A stretch of DNA of 15,387 nucleotides from JBBQSF01 sp038214085 (GCA_038214085.1 JBBQSF010000072.1:1-15387); one strand, 5' to 3'. Positions 7,685 through 15,260 are shown, counted from the stretch's first letter. Made by a program: numbers and translations. Notes: generated by a model not told the origin, from the letters alone.

Positions 7685-8284
7685 ATGAGTTTTTTATTTC
7701 AATGGTTTTTTGATAATTATATTGAAATTGTCGGATTTTCGTCTGGTGTTGTTGGCGTGTGGCTTTCTACTAGGCAGAATATCTGGTGCTGGCCTATCGG
7801 ACTCGTCAATGTAAGTTTATACATGTACATTTTTTTTGGATCAAAATTGTATGCTGATTTTGGTTTGCAATTGTTTTATTTTGTGATGACGCTTTACGGC
7901 TGGTATCAATGGAAATTCGGAGGTAAAGAACATCTTGGACGTAAAGTTACAAAGGCAAGTACTCGATTCTGGATCGGATATCTTCTGGCTGGAGTATTTT
8001 CAAATATCTTAATTGGCTGGCTTTTGTTTACGTACACTGATGCTTCATTTCCTTACTGGGACTCGTTTGTGAGTGTGTGGGGAATAATCGGAACTTTTAT
8101 GCAGGCGCGTAAGCAAATTGAAAACTGGTTGGTTTGGATTGTTATAGACCTGAATTGTGTAGCGATATATTACTATAAAGAATTATATATTACGCTCGTA
8201 TTGTATTTTGTTTTTACAATACTGGCTATAATTGGATATTATAATTGGAAAAAGGAATTAATTAAAAATCAGATTACAAATTGA
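7685..8284 (+). CDS. pnuC: PnuC-family vitamin transporter (nicotinamide riboside or thiamine)
   Basis: A 199-residue integral membrane protein with about seven hydrophobic helices and no signal peptide. PnuC-family marks include NIWCWPIGLVNVSLY (32-46), YGWYQWKFGG (71-80), and WLVWIVIDL (148-156), whose WxxW-type element is characteristic of the family and lies in the substrate-binding helix. These proteins are facilitators: uptake depends on phosphorylation of the vitamin inside the cell by a partner kinase. The kinase gene begins on this gene's own stop codon (TTGA overlap at 8281-8284), consistent with that mechanism. Nicotinamide riboside (PnuC) is suggested by the NadR-like kinase; thiamine (PnuT) is suggested by the YkoF-like protein upstream. 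The exact substrate cannot be settled by reading. Confidence 0.88.
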   Translation: MSFLFQWFFDNYIEIVGFSSGVVGVWLSTRQNIWCWPIGLVNVSLYMYIFFGSKLYADFGLQLFYFVMTLYGWYQWKFGGKEHLGRKVTKASTRFWIGYLLAGVFSNILIGWLLFTYTDASFPYWDSFVSVWGIIGTFMQARKQIENWLVWIVIDLNCVAIYYYKELYITLVLYFVFTILAIIGYYNWKKELIKNQITN

Positions 8285-8811
8285 TAAAAATAGCCATAAC
8301 CGGTCCTGAATCAACAGGAAAATCGAGCATTTCGGAAGAACTTGCGGAGCATTACAAAACGTTATGGGTACCTGAGTTTGCACGCAAATACCTTTCGAAA
8401 ATAGGCCAGGATTATACTGAAAAAGATGTTCTTCAAATAGCAAAAGGGCAATATCGCGCTGAACAAAACATGCTTGGTTCTGCAAATCGCCTATTAATAT
8501 GCGATACAGATTTTATTGTTTTGAAAATCTGGCACGAATACAAGTACAATACTCCTTGCGAATGGATAAATGAAAAAGTTTCCGAACACATTTATGATCT
8601 GTATTTGCTTATGGATACTGATATTGAGTGGAAATTTGACCCATTGCGCGAAAACCCAGATAACCGAACTTATTTTTTTGAGTTATTCAAAACAGAACTT
8701 CAAAAAAATAATTTTAATTATAAAATAATCCAGGGAACAGGAGAGGAGCGAACCCAAAATGCAATAAAAGCGATTGATGCGTTTTTGAAAAGTAGCGAAA
8801 AAAATATTTAA
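8281..8811 (+). CDS. NadR-like nucleoside (ribosylnicotinamide) kinase, AAA/P-loop ATPase
   Basis: A 176-residue P-loop kinase resembling the C-terminal kinase domain of NadR, without the DNA-binding and adenylyltransferase domains. The Walker A motif GPESTGKSS is at 8-16, EFARKYL at 32-38, and the DTDF motif at 75-78, which in this family supplies catalytic/metal-binding acids. The C-terminal third has the expected lid and helix (DPLRENPDNR, about 140). It would phosphorylate the vitamin brought in by PnuC and trap it. The start is TTG at 8281, sharing bases with the pnuC stop (TTGA); the next Met, at residue 64, would remove Walker A, so TTG is required. Its own stop overlaps that of convergent lpxD. 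Confidence 0.85.
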   Translation: MIKIAITGPESTGKSSISEELAEHYKTLWVPEFARKYLSKIGQDYTEKDVLQIAKGQYRAEQNMLGSANRLLICDTDFIVLKIWHEYKYNTPCEWINEKVSEHIYDLYLLMDTDIEWKFDPLRENPDNRTYFFELFKTELQKNNFNYKIIQGTGEERTQNAIKAIDAFLKSSEKNI

Positions 8812-9827
8812 ACAATTTTCTTTTCAATTTTGTCTATTCGTTTTACAATATCAGGCAACCTGCGAAAATGAACATAAGACCGCTGGTAATCAAGAACACT
8901 GAATGCTGGAGAACCCTGAATTATAGAGTTGTCTGAAATGTTTGAACCAATGCCAGATTGAGCCGCAATCTTAACATTGTCGCCGATTTTAAGATGACCT
9001 GAAATACCTACCTGACCACCTATCATACAGTTTTTTCCAATTTTTGATGAGCCAGCAATTCCAGCTTGTGCTGCAATAACAGTGTTCTCGCCAATTTCTA
9101 CATTGTGAGCTATCTGAATAAGGTTGTCGAGTTTAACACCTTTGCGAATAATGGTTGATCCGAGTGTTGCTCTGTCGATAGTGGTATTGGAACCAATTTC
9201 AACATTGTCTTCAATGATTACATTTCCAATTTGAGCAACTTTTTTGTAATTGTTATCGCATCCGTGTGCAAATCCAAATCCATCAGCACCAATAATAACG
9301 CCGGAATGTATGGTGCAATTGTTTCCGATTGTGTTGTCGGAATATACTTTTACACCTGAAAACAAAATTGTATTGAAGCCAATTTTAGAATTATTTCCAA
9401 TGTACGAATGTGCATAAATTTTTACATTGTCTCCAACCGTTACATTGTCGCTTATAACTACAAAATCTCCTACGAATACATTATTCCCGATTTTTGCATT
9501 TTCCGCAATGGAAGAAAGCTTGGAAATGCCTGAAATATTGTGTTTTATTTCGTTGTAAATTTCTAAAAGTTTAGCAAACGATTCGTAAGCATTATCAACT
9601 CGAATGAGCGTAGATGATACAGGAGATTCTGGAACAAAATCCTTATTGACAATAACAATGGATGCATGGGTATTGTAAATATAATGAGTATATGCCGGGT
9701 TTGCCAGGAAACTAAGTGTACCGGATTTCCCTTCCTCGATTTTTGAGAGGTTGGAAACTTTTATTTCTTTATTGCCGTCAACAATCCCACCCAGCAATTC
9801 TGCAATTTGTTTAGCCGAAAATTCCAT
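8808..9827 (-). CDS. lpxD: UDP-3-O-(3-hydroxyacyl)glucosamine N-acyltransferase LpxD
   Basis: This enzyme adds the second (N-linked) hydroxyacyl chain to UDP-acyl-glucosamine in lipid A synthesis, using acyl-ACP in the cytoplasm. Counting from MEFSAKQIAEL, the protein is 339 residues, the normal length; the in-frame ATG nine codons upstream (9854) has no family support. Residues 1-100 are the uridine-binding domain (LSFLANPAYT at 38-47). Residues about 105-300 are the left-handed beta-helix of hexapeptide repeats (for example IGNNVFVGD). The catalytic His is H241 in QIAHNVEIG, with a second conserved His at H278 (ISGHLKIG). In many Bacteroidota lpxD is followed by lpxC/fabZ and lpxA. Here it ends against a convergent gene, so those partners must be elsewhere. 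A 152-base gap separates it from tsaE; I saw no full TAnnTTTG match there. Confidence 0.95.
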   Translation of the reverse strand: MEFSAKQIAELLGGIVDGNKEIKVSNLSKIEEGKSGTLSFLANPAYTHYIYNTHASIVIVNKDFVPESPVSSTLIRVDNAYESFAKLLEIYNEIKHNISGISKLSSIAENAKIGNNVFVGDFVVISDNVTVGDNVKIYAHSYIGNNSKIGFNTILFSGVKVYSDNTIGNNCTIHSGVIIGADGFGFAHGCDNNYKKVAQIGNVIIEDNVEIGSNTTIDRATLGSTIIRKGVKLDNLIQIAHNVEIGENTVIAAQAGIAGSSKIGKNCMIGGQVGISGHLKIGDNVKIAAQSGIGSNISDNSIIQGSPAFSVLDYQRSYVHFRRLPDIVKRIDKIEKKIV

Positions 9828-9979
9828 TAATGATTTATTAATAAAAAGCGACACAAGTTAGAACTAATTACTTGAGAAAATGGAGTTTTTTTTAATGATT
9901 TATTAACATTTCGTTTTACCTGCTAAAAAACCTAATACCCAATAAATTAATTTAGAGTGCAATAGAAAGATTAAACAGA

Positions 9980-10393
9980 TTAAAATAAACAAGCTATTTT
10001 TCGAATTCCATCATGATCTTCGATCATTATTTTGCAATGTTCATCGGGCAAAATGGATTCTATTTTTTCGGGCCATTCAATAAAACAATAATATCCGCTA
10101 AAAAAGTAATCTTCGTAGCCTAAGTCAAATGCTTCTGTTTCGTTTTTTATTCTGTAAAAATCAAAATGATAAACAGGTTCACCATTATTCCGACTGTACT
10201 CATTAATGATGGCAAACGACGGGCTGTTCGCTTCTTGCCCTATTTGCAAATAATTACAAATTTCTCTGATAAGTGTTGTTTTTCCGGCACCCATTTTTCC
10301 GTAGAAAGCAAAAACTTTCTTGGTTCCCGCCATGGAAATTATTTTACCAGCTATTTCAAGAAGCTCACCTGTATTTTTACATAGAAATTCCAT
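9980..10393 (-). CDS. tsaE: tRNA threonylcarbamoyladenosine biosynthesis ATPase TsaE
   Basis: A 137-residue ATPase of the TsaBDE complex that makes the t6A modification next to the anticodon of ANN-decoding tRNAs. The P-loop GKMGAGKT is at 32-39, SPSF (57-60) corresponds to the usual SPTF switch segment, HFDFYR is at 76-81, and IEWPE at 105-109 is the family's C-terminal signature. The start MEFLCKNTGEL fits the family; a start 20 codons further upstream (10453) would lie inside porX. The ATG begins one base after the porX stop codon, so the two are almost certainly translated from the same mRNA. Confidence 0.93.
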   Translation of the reverse strand: MEFLCKNTGELLEIAGKIISMAGTKKVFAFYGKMGAGKTTLIREICNYLQIGQEANSPSFAIINEYSRNNGEPVYHFDFYRIKNETEAFDLGYEDYFFSGYYCFIEWPEKIESILPDEHCKIMIEDHDGIRKIACLF

Positions 10394-10394
10394 A

Positions 10395-11948
10395 TTATTT
10401 AGGCGATAAAGTAATGCATGGAATAAGCACTTCCTCCATAGAAATGCCACCATGCTGGAATGTGTTTTTGTAGTAATTTACGTAGTAGTTGTAATTATTG
10501 GGATATGCAAAAAACTTATCTTCCTTGCAAAAGATATAGCTTGAACTAACGTTTAAACGCGGAAGATATGCATCCTTTGGATTGCGGATTTCAAAAACAT
10601 CTTTTCTCTCAAATTGCAAGGCCCTTCCAACTTTGTATCTTAAATTGGTATTGGTATTTTTATCACCAATTACTTTGGTGGGGTTTTTTACCCTAATTGA
10701 TCCATGATCGGTAGTTATAACAAGATTTGCTTTTTTATCGGCGATAAACTGAATGATTTCGATAAGTGGAGAGTGTTCAAACCAGGATAATGTGAGCGAT
10801 CGATATGCGGCTTCATCTTCGGCAAGTTCTTTTATCACTTCCATGTCGGTACGGGCGTGTGAGAGCATGTCAACAAAATTATAAACAATAACATTCATTT
10901 TATTCGACATGAGATTCGACATATTTTCGAGGAGTTTTTTCCCTGCATTCAGGTTGAGAATTTTATTGTACGAAGTTTTCACATCTTTGCCATTGCGTTT
11001 CAGTTGCAAAACAAAAAGTTCTTCTTCGTGCTGATTTTTTGTTCCCTCATCATCTTCGTTAAGCCAAAGATTGGGATACATTTTTTCAATTTCACTTGGC
11101 ACTAATCCTGCAAAAAGGGCATTTCGGGCGTAGTGTGTGGCAGTAGGCAAAATGCTGTAATAAATATCTTCGTCGCTGATGCGGAAATTTTGCTCAAGAA
11201 TGGGCTGAAGGGTCATCCATTGGTCGAAACGCAGATTGTCAATTACAATAAAAAAAGTTGGATTTGGTTTTGCCAGCATCGGAATCACTTTTTCTTTTAC
11301 CAAAGTATGCGACATAATCGGCTTTTCTTTTGCTGAACCTGAAATCCAGGATACGTAATTGTCTTCAACAAATTTTGAAAATAACATATTGGCTTCATCG
11401 CGTTGATTCTGTAATATTTCATTCATGCCAGAATCCTTTGATTTGTGAAGTTCAACTTCCCAATGGCAAATCTTTTTATGTAGGTCTTTCCATTGGCTAA
11501 AATCAAGCCTGTCCATCAACGACATTCCAATGTTGCGGAATTCCTGCTGGTAATTGGAAGTGGTTTTTTCGCTTATAAGTCGTTTGTTCTCAAGATTTTT
11601 TTTCAGACATAAAAGTATTTGGTTGGGATTTACAGGTTTAATAAGGTAATCAGCGATATTAGATCCGATAGCATCTTCCATTATGGTTTCTTCTTCGCTT
11701 TTTGTAATCATTACTACCGGAAGATTAGGTTTTGTGCTTTTGATGATTTTAAGCGTTTCTAGCCCTGACAATCCCGGCATATTTTCATCCAAAAAAACAA
11801 TATCAAAATAATGTGCATTAATAATTTCGGTGGCTTCGTTTCCGCTGTTTGCAGTAGTAACCTCGTAGCCCTTTTCCCGTAAAAACATGATATGTGGTTT
11901 GAGAAGATCGATTTCATCGTCGGCCCAAAGTATGTGTATTTTTTCCAT
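10395..11948 (-). CDS. porX: T9SS response regulator PorX (receiver plus PglZ domain)
   Basis: A 517-residue two-domain regulator. The receiver domain (about 3-122) has acidic D10/D11, the phospho-acceptor D54 in FLDENMPG, T82 and K104. A helical linker follows (about 125-225). The PglZ domain (about 230-517), of the alkaline-phosphatase fold, shows D237 (IDNLRFD), T271 in PTATHYARN, D360/H364 (NFVDMLSH) and D414/H415 (TTDHGS), the expected metal and nucleophile positions of a phosphodiesterase. In Porphyromonas and Flavobacterium, PorX acts with the kinase PorY and an ECF sigma factor to control T9SS genes, and can hydrolyse oligonucleotides. No PorY gene is present here. The start is the ATG of MEKIHILWADDE; 12 extra in-frame codons upstream (to 11984) lack family support. 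It is divergent from the HD-domain gene and one base from tsaE. Confidence 0.95.
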   Translation of the reverse strand: MEKIHILWADDEIDLLKPHIMFLREKGYEVTTANSGNEATEIINAHYFDIVFLDENMPGLSGLETLKIIKSTKPNLPVVMITKSEEETIMEDAIGSNIADYLIKPVNPNQILLCLKKNLENKRLISEKTTSNYQQEFRNIGMSLMDRLDFSQWKDLHKKICHWEVELHKSKDSGMNEILQNQRDEANMLFSKFVEDNYVSWISGSAKEKPIMSHTLVKEKVIPMLAKPNPTFFIVIDNLRFDQWMTLQPILEQNFRISDEDIYYSILPTATHYARNALFAGLVPSEIEKMYPNLWLNEDDEGTKNQHEEELFVLQLKRNGKDVKTSYNKILNLNAGKKLLENMSNLMSNKMNVIVYNFVDMLSHARTDMEVIKELAEDEAAYRSLTLSWFEHSPLIEIIQFIADKKANLVITTDHGSIRVKNPTKVIGDKNTNTNLRYKVGRALQFERKDVFEIRNPKDAYLPRLNVSSSYIFCKEDKFFAYPNNYNYYVNYYKNTFQHGGISMEEVLIPCITLSPK

Positions 11949-12024
11949 TTGTATAATTGTTTTTGTATGACGTAATAACTTCATTTCAGAATCTTTATTG
12001 CAGATCCTTTCAAAAGAAATTATT

Positions 12025-12032
12025 TACATTTG
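12025..12032 (+). promoter_or_regulatory. Predicted -7 box of the HD-domain gene
   Basis: TACATTTG matches TAnnTTTG exactly. With a start site about 7 bases on, the leader before the ATG at 12078 is near 38 bases. A TTG in-frame with the gene at 12030 falls inside this box, which argues against the longer coding start. A TTG at 11998-12000 is a poor -33 candidate (24-base spacing). Confidence 0.5.
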
Positions 12033-12036
12033 CATA

Positions 12037-12044
12037 CAAACATA
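12037..12044 (-). promoter_or_regulatory. Predicted -7 box of the porX-tsaE operon
   Basis: On the minus strand it reads TATGTTTG, an exact TAnnTTTG match, about 90 bases before the porX ATG. Its likely start site falls inside the opposing box at 12025-12032, so the two promoters would interfere. Confidence 0.42.
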
Positions 12045-12077
12045 CAAAAAATAAATCTGAGATTTGTTTGCAATACT

Positions 12078-13331
12078 ATGAATCAGAACAAACGAAAGAT
12101 ATTAAACGATCCTGTTTATGGCTTTATTTCAATTCCCGACGAATTAATTTTTGACATAATTCAGCATCCGTATTTCCAGCGTTTACGCAGAATAAAGCAA
12201 TTGGGTTTAACTCACTTGGTTTATCCGGGGGCTTTGCATACCCGTTTTCATCATGCTATTGGAACTATGTTTTTGATGAATGAAGCCATTGAGGTTCTTC
12301 GCTCAAAAGGGCATGAAATCACTGACTCCGAAGCTCAGGCCGTTACTATTGCTATTCTTTTACATGATATTGGACATGGTCCTTTTTCTCATGCGCTCGA
12401 AAATAGCATTGCTTATGGTTTAACGCATGAGGATCTTTCAAATCTTTTCATGAAAAAGCTTAACGAGGAATTTGACGGAAAGTTGACAAAGGCAATTGAG
12501 ATTTTCCAAAACCGCTATCAAAAAAAGTTTCTGCACCAGTTGGTAAGCAGCCAGCTTGATGTTGACAGGCTTGATTATCTTAAACGTGATAGTTTTTTTA
12601 CTGGTGTTTCTGAAGGCGTTATCAGTACAGAACGAATTATTAAAATGCTGAATATTGCCAATGATAATCTGGTTATTGAAGCAAAAGGAATATATTCTAT
12701 CGAAAAATTTTTAATTGCTCGTCGCCTCATGTATTGGCAGGTTTATCTTCATAAAACTGTTCTTTCTGCAGAAAATTTATTGATTAATATTCTGAAAAGA
12801 GCAAAATATTTGGTAGAAAGAGGAATAGTTTTGTTTGCAACACCTGCATTTCTCGAGTTTCTCAAACATAAATACAATAGATCCGATTTTGAAAACAACC
12901 CTGAGCTTTTAGAAAACTTCGCCAAACTAGACGACTATGATATTTTTACTTCAATAAAAGTTTGGTGCGGTTGTGACGATCAGATTTTAAGTTTGTTATG
13001 CACAAAATTGGTAAATCGCGATTTGTTTGAAGTGCAATTGCAAAACCACCCATTTGATGAAACCTTTTTAGCTTCAATCAAAGAAAAAGTTAAAAAACTA
13101 TATTCAGTTTCTGATGAGGATACCAAGTATTTCATTATTTCAGAACAAGTTGAAAACAATGCATACACTTCACAGCATGACAATATCAATATATTATTCA
13201 AGGACGGAACCATCGTGGATATTGCAAAGGCTTCTGATTTACTCAACATTCAGGTGTTATCAAAATTGGTAACAAAATATTTTCTTTGCTTCCCTAAGGA
13301 ATTGAAGAACACTGATATATCACAAAAATAA
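12078..13331 (+). CDS. HD-domain phosphohydrolase, SAMHD1/dNTPase-like
   Basis: A 417-residue metal-dependent phosphohydrolase. The order of motifs is that of the deoxynucleotide triphosphohydrolase-like HD group: HTRFHHAIG (54-62), the HD pair in LLHDIGHGPFSH (H96, D97, with H100), and LDVDRLDYLKRDS (160-172) giving the last metal-binding Asp. The C-terminal half (about 190-417) is helical and lacks other catalytic motifs. Relatives hydrolyse dNTPs or are of unknown substrate; the precise substrate is not deducible. The start is the ATG giving MNQNKRKIL. A TTG at 12030 would add 16 residues, but it lies inside the promoter box and the added residues do not look conserved. This HD family is often close to lpxD in Bacteroidota; here porX and tsaE lie between them. 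Ald follows after 49 bases on the same strand. Confidence 0.88.
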   Translation: MNQNKRKILNDPVYGFISIPDELIFDIIQHPYFQRLRRIKQLGLTHLVYPGALHTRFHHAIGTMFLMNEAIEVLRSKGHEITDSEAQAVTIAILLHDIGHGPFSHALENSIAYGLTHEDLSNLFMKKLNEEFDGKLTKAIEIFQNRYQKKFLHQLVSSQLDVDRLDYLKRDSFFTGVSEGVISTERIIKMLNIANDNLVIEAKGIYSIEKFLIARRLMYWQVYLHKTVLSAENLLINILKRAKYLVERGIVLFATPAFLEFLKHKYNRSDFENNPELLENFAKLDDYDIFTSIKVWCGCDDQILSLLCTKLVNRDLFEVQLQNHPFDETFLASIKEKVKKLYSVSDEDTKYFIISEQVENNAYTSQHDNINILFKDGTIVDIAKASDLLNIQVLSKLVTKYFLCFPKELKNTDISQK

Positions 13332-13380
13332 TCATACTTATAGAAAAAATGACTACTTTTATGCTGTAATTCTTTTATTT

Positions 13381-14604
13381 ATGGCAGAAAATACAAACGA
13401 TTATTTTTCATTTTCTCATCACAGAAACATGCTTCCTCAAGAGGAAATGCTTGAAATAAAAAGGCAAACAAAACACTTAACTATAGGCATTCCTAGAGAA
13501 ATTTCATATCAAGAAAACCGTGTGGCGCTCGTTCCTGAAGCTGTAGGATTGATTGTACAGAACGGGCATGAAGTGATTGTGGAGACAAATGCTGGAAGAA
13601 ATGCGAATTTTTCCGACAATGAATACAGCGAACAGGGTGGGCAGATTGTATATTCAAATGAGGAAGTTTTTAAGGCGGATATTGTTCTTAAAGTCGCGCC
13701 ACCATCAGAGTCGGAAATTTCATTGCTTAAAACAAAACAAACACTTTTTTCAGCATTGCATTATACTGTTCAAGAACAGAGTTATTTCCGAAGTCTTATT
13801 GCAAAAAAAACAACTGCTTTATCATTTGAATTTATCAAAGATAAAACAAAAACTTTTCCTGTAGTGAGGGCTATGAGCGAAATTGCAGGAAATACTGCGG
13901 TGCTTATAGCTGCTGAGTATTTGAGCAATCCTCAATATGGAAAAGGTACCATGTTAGGCGGTTTCTCCGGAATAACACCTACCGAAGTAATCATTCTGGG
14001 AGCAGGAACTGTTGGCGAATTTGCTGCACGTGCGGCAATGGGGCTTGGTGCACAAGTTAAAATATTCGACAATTCGATATATCGTTTGCGCAGGTTGCAG
14101 AACAATTTAAATACAAGAATTTTTACATCTATTATTCAGCCAAAAGTTTTATTAAAATCTCTAAAAACTGCAGATGTTGTTATTGGCGCAATACATTCAT
14201 CCGAAGGACGTACACCATGCGTAATTTCTGAGCAAATGGTTTCTGAAATGCGTGCAGGTTCTGTTTTAGTTGACGTAAGTATTGATCAGGGCGGTTGTTT
14301 CGAAACTTCTCATGTAACGAATCACAGCGATCCTGTTTTTCAGAAATATGGAATAACGCATTATTGTGTACCCAACATTCCTTCCAAAGTACCAAATACT
14401 GCTTCTTATGCATTGAGTAATTTTTTCGCACCAATTCTTCTCAAAGTAGGAGATGAAGGCGGCATTGAAAACCTGCTTAAAAATGATTACGGTTTACGAC
14501 AGGGAGTTTATTTATATAACGGAATACTTACCAACCGCTATATTGGCGATTACTTGAATATGCCTGTTCAGGATATTGAACTGTTGATGGCTGCAATGCA
14601 GTAG
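13381..14604 (+). CDS. ald: Alanine dehydrogenase
   Basis: A 407-residue NAD-dependent enzyme converting L-alanine, water and NAD to pyruvate, ammonia and NADH. The N-terminal catalytic domain shows GIPREISYQENRVAL (36-50, with R47), K104 in LKVAPP and H127 in SALHY, which line the substrate pocket in characterised Ald proteins. The Rossmann nucleotide loop GAGTVG is at 207-212, and the acid is in VDVSIDQGG (about 298-306). It is about 35 residues longer than Bacillus Ald because of an N-terminal extension ending in LPQEEMLEIKRQ, which is usual for the Bacteroidota branch, so the ATG at 13381 is kept. A weak promoter-like TACTTTTA (7 of 8) lies at 13354-13361; co-transcription with the HD gene is as likely. 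No convincing terminator follows. Confidence 0.93.
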   Translation: MAENTNDYFSFSHHRNMLPQEEMLEIKRQTKHLTIGIPREISYQENRVALVPEAVGLIVQNGHEVIVETNAGRNANFSDNEYSEQGGQIVYSNEEVFKADIVLKVAPPSESEISLLKTKQTLFSALHYTVQEQSYFRSLIAKKTTALSFEFIKDKTKTFPVVRAMSEIAGNTAVLIAAEYLSNPQYGKGTMLGGFSGITPTEVIILGAGTVGEFAARAAMGLGAQVKIFDNSIYRLRRLQNNLNTRIFTSIIQPKVLLKSLKTADVVIGAIHSSEGRTPCVISEQMVSEMRAGSVLVDVSIDQGGCFETSHVTNHSDPVFQKYGITHYCVPNIPSKVPNTASYALSNFFAPILLKVGDEGGIENLLKNDYGLRQGVYLYNGILTNRYIGDYLNMPVQDIELLMAAMQ

Positions 14605-14960
14605 ATTCAGACCAAGGAGCTGAAAGATTTTCAAACAAGATAGGTTAACGATTTGACAGATAAAACACCACAAGAAAATAAGAAATAAATTGAAAATCGT
14701 TGGTAAGAAATAAATTGGAAACGATACGTAAGAAATAAATTTAGCTAATAAAACTTACCGATAATTTTACTTATACTGTTTGCTTTGATTTTTACGTATT
14801 CAAAATATTTTAACCGTCAATATATTGATTTAAGAAATACTACCTTAACTGTTATTTTGATTGGATAATGATTAATAATTATGCTGATTTGTAAAATAAA
14901 AGTGTTATGTTGGCTTGATTTATTTGATGGAAAAATGAATGCTTTATTACCATAATAAAT
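14605..14960. other. 356-bp non-coding stretch between ald and dgkA
   Basis: I find no credible gene, tRNA or structured RNA here. It is very AT-rich and contains the 25-bp-period direct repeat at 14679-14753. A 24-codon ORF at 14881-14955 has no visible support. Promoter-like sequences are present but none matches TAnnTTTG exactly. Confidence 0.6.
14679..14753. repeat. Three short direct repeats at exact 25-bp period
   Basis: The 13-mer TAAGAAATAAATT occurs at 14679, 14704 and 14729, identical each time and spaced exactly 25 bases. After it, copies 1 and 2 remain similar (GAAAATCGTTGG versus GGAAACGATACG), while copy 3 diverges. ATCGTT (14696-14701) and AACGAT (14720-14725) are inverted with respect to each other. 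Three copies at about two helical turns plus could be a binding array or a decayed tandem repeat. Confidence 0.7.
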
Positions 14961-15260
14961 ATGAATAATTCGGATAGGTTTTCGCTTAGAAAAAGATTAA
15001 AAAGTTTTTCATTTGCCTTTAATGGAATTAGAACGCTTATTGTTAAAGAGCACAATGCAAGAATACATTTTATCGCATTAATTTTTGTTATCGTTTTAGG
15101 AATATTCTTTGATTTAGAATTAACAGAATGGATTGCGATTACAATAGTATCAGGACTTGTGATAATAGCGGAATTTTTTAATACAGCAATTGAGCGACTT
15201 GCAGACATTGTTGCGCCTGAATGGAATGAGAAAATCGGACTTATTAAAGGGGAGTTCTAA
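14961..15260 (+). CDS. dgkA: Diacylglycerol/undecaprenol kinase DgkA, C-terminally truncated
   Basis: A 99-residue small membrane kinase of the DgkA/UdpK family (normal length about 115-125). The amphipathic N-terminus (SLRKRLKSFSFAFNGI), the VKEHNARIH segment (28-36), and two transmembrane helices (about 36-50 and 56-72) are intact. The catalytic core EFFNTAIE gives E71, N74 and E78, matching E69, N72 and E76 of the E. coli enzyme. Identity ends at IGLIK (K96): the family then has KD and an Ala/Gly-rich third helix, but here it reads KGEF and stops, so the equivalent of E. coli D95 and helix 3 are missing. The break coincides with an inverted repeat. Deleting one G from GGGG (15249-15252) keeps the frame open to the window end, but the new sequence does not resemble helix 3. 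The protein is probably inactive or altered. Confidence 0.8.
   Translation: MNNSDRFSLRKRLKSFSFAFNGIRTLIVKEHNARIHFIALIFVIVLGIFFDLELTEWIAITIVSGLVIIAEFFNTAIERLADIVAPEWNEKIGLIKGEF

Noticed and set aside
9828..9854. Longer lpxD start giving nine extra residues
   Set aside because: Family members begin at the MEFSAKQIAEL position; the additional residues look unlike the family.
10394..10453. Longer tsaE start inside porX
   Set aside because: Would overlap the conserved porX C-terminus by 20 codons and adds residues not seen in TsaE.
14606..14624. Small inverted repeat TTCAG/CTGAA after the ald stop as a terminator
   Set aside because: Only a 5-bp stem with a 9-base loop and a weak T run; not convincing.
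14679..14753. CRISPR-like array
   Set aside because: The conserved core is 13 bases with 12-base intervals that resemble each other; no cas genes nearby and too few copies.
14881..14955. 24-codon ORF (ATG to TAA) just before dgkA, possible leader peptide
   Set aside because: Short, in AT-rich DNA, different frame from dgkA, no promoter box or attenuator structure near it.
14879..15208. 109-codon minus-strand ORF opposite dgkA
   Set aside because: Shadow of the dgkA coding frame; the plus-strand protein matches a known family.
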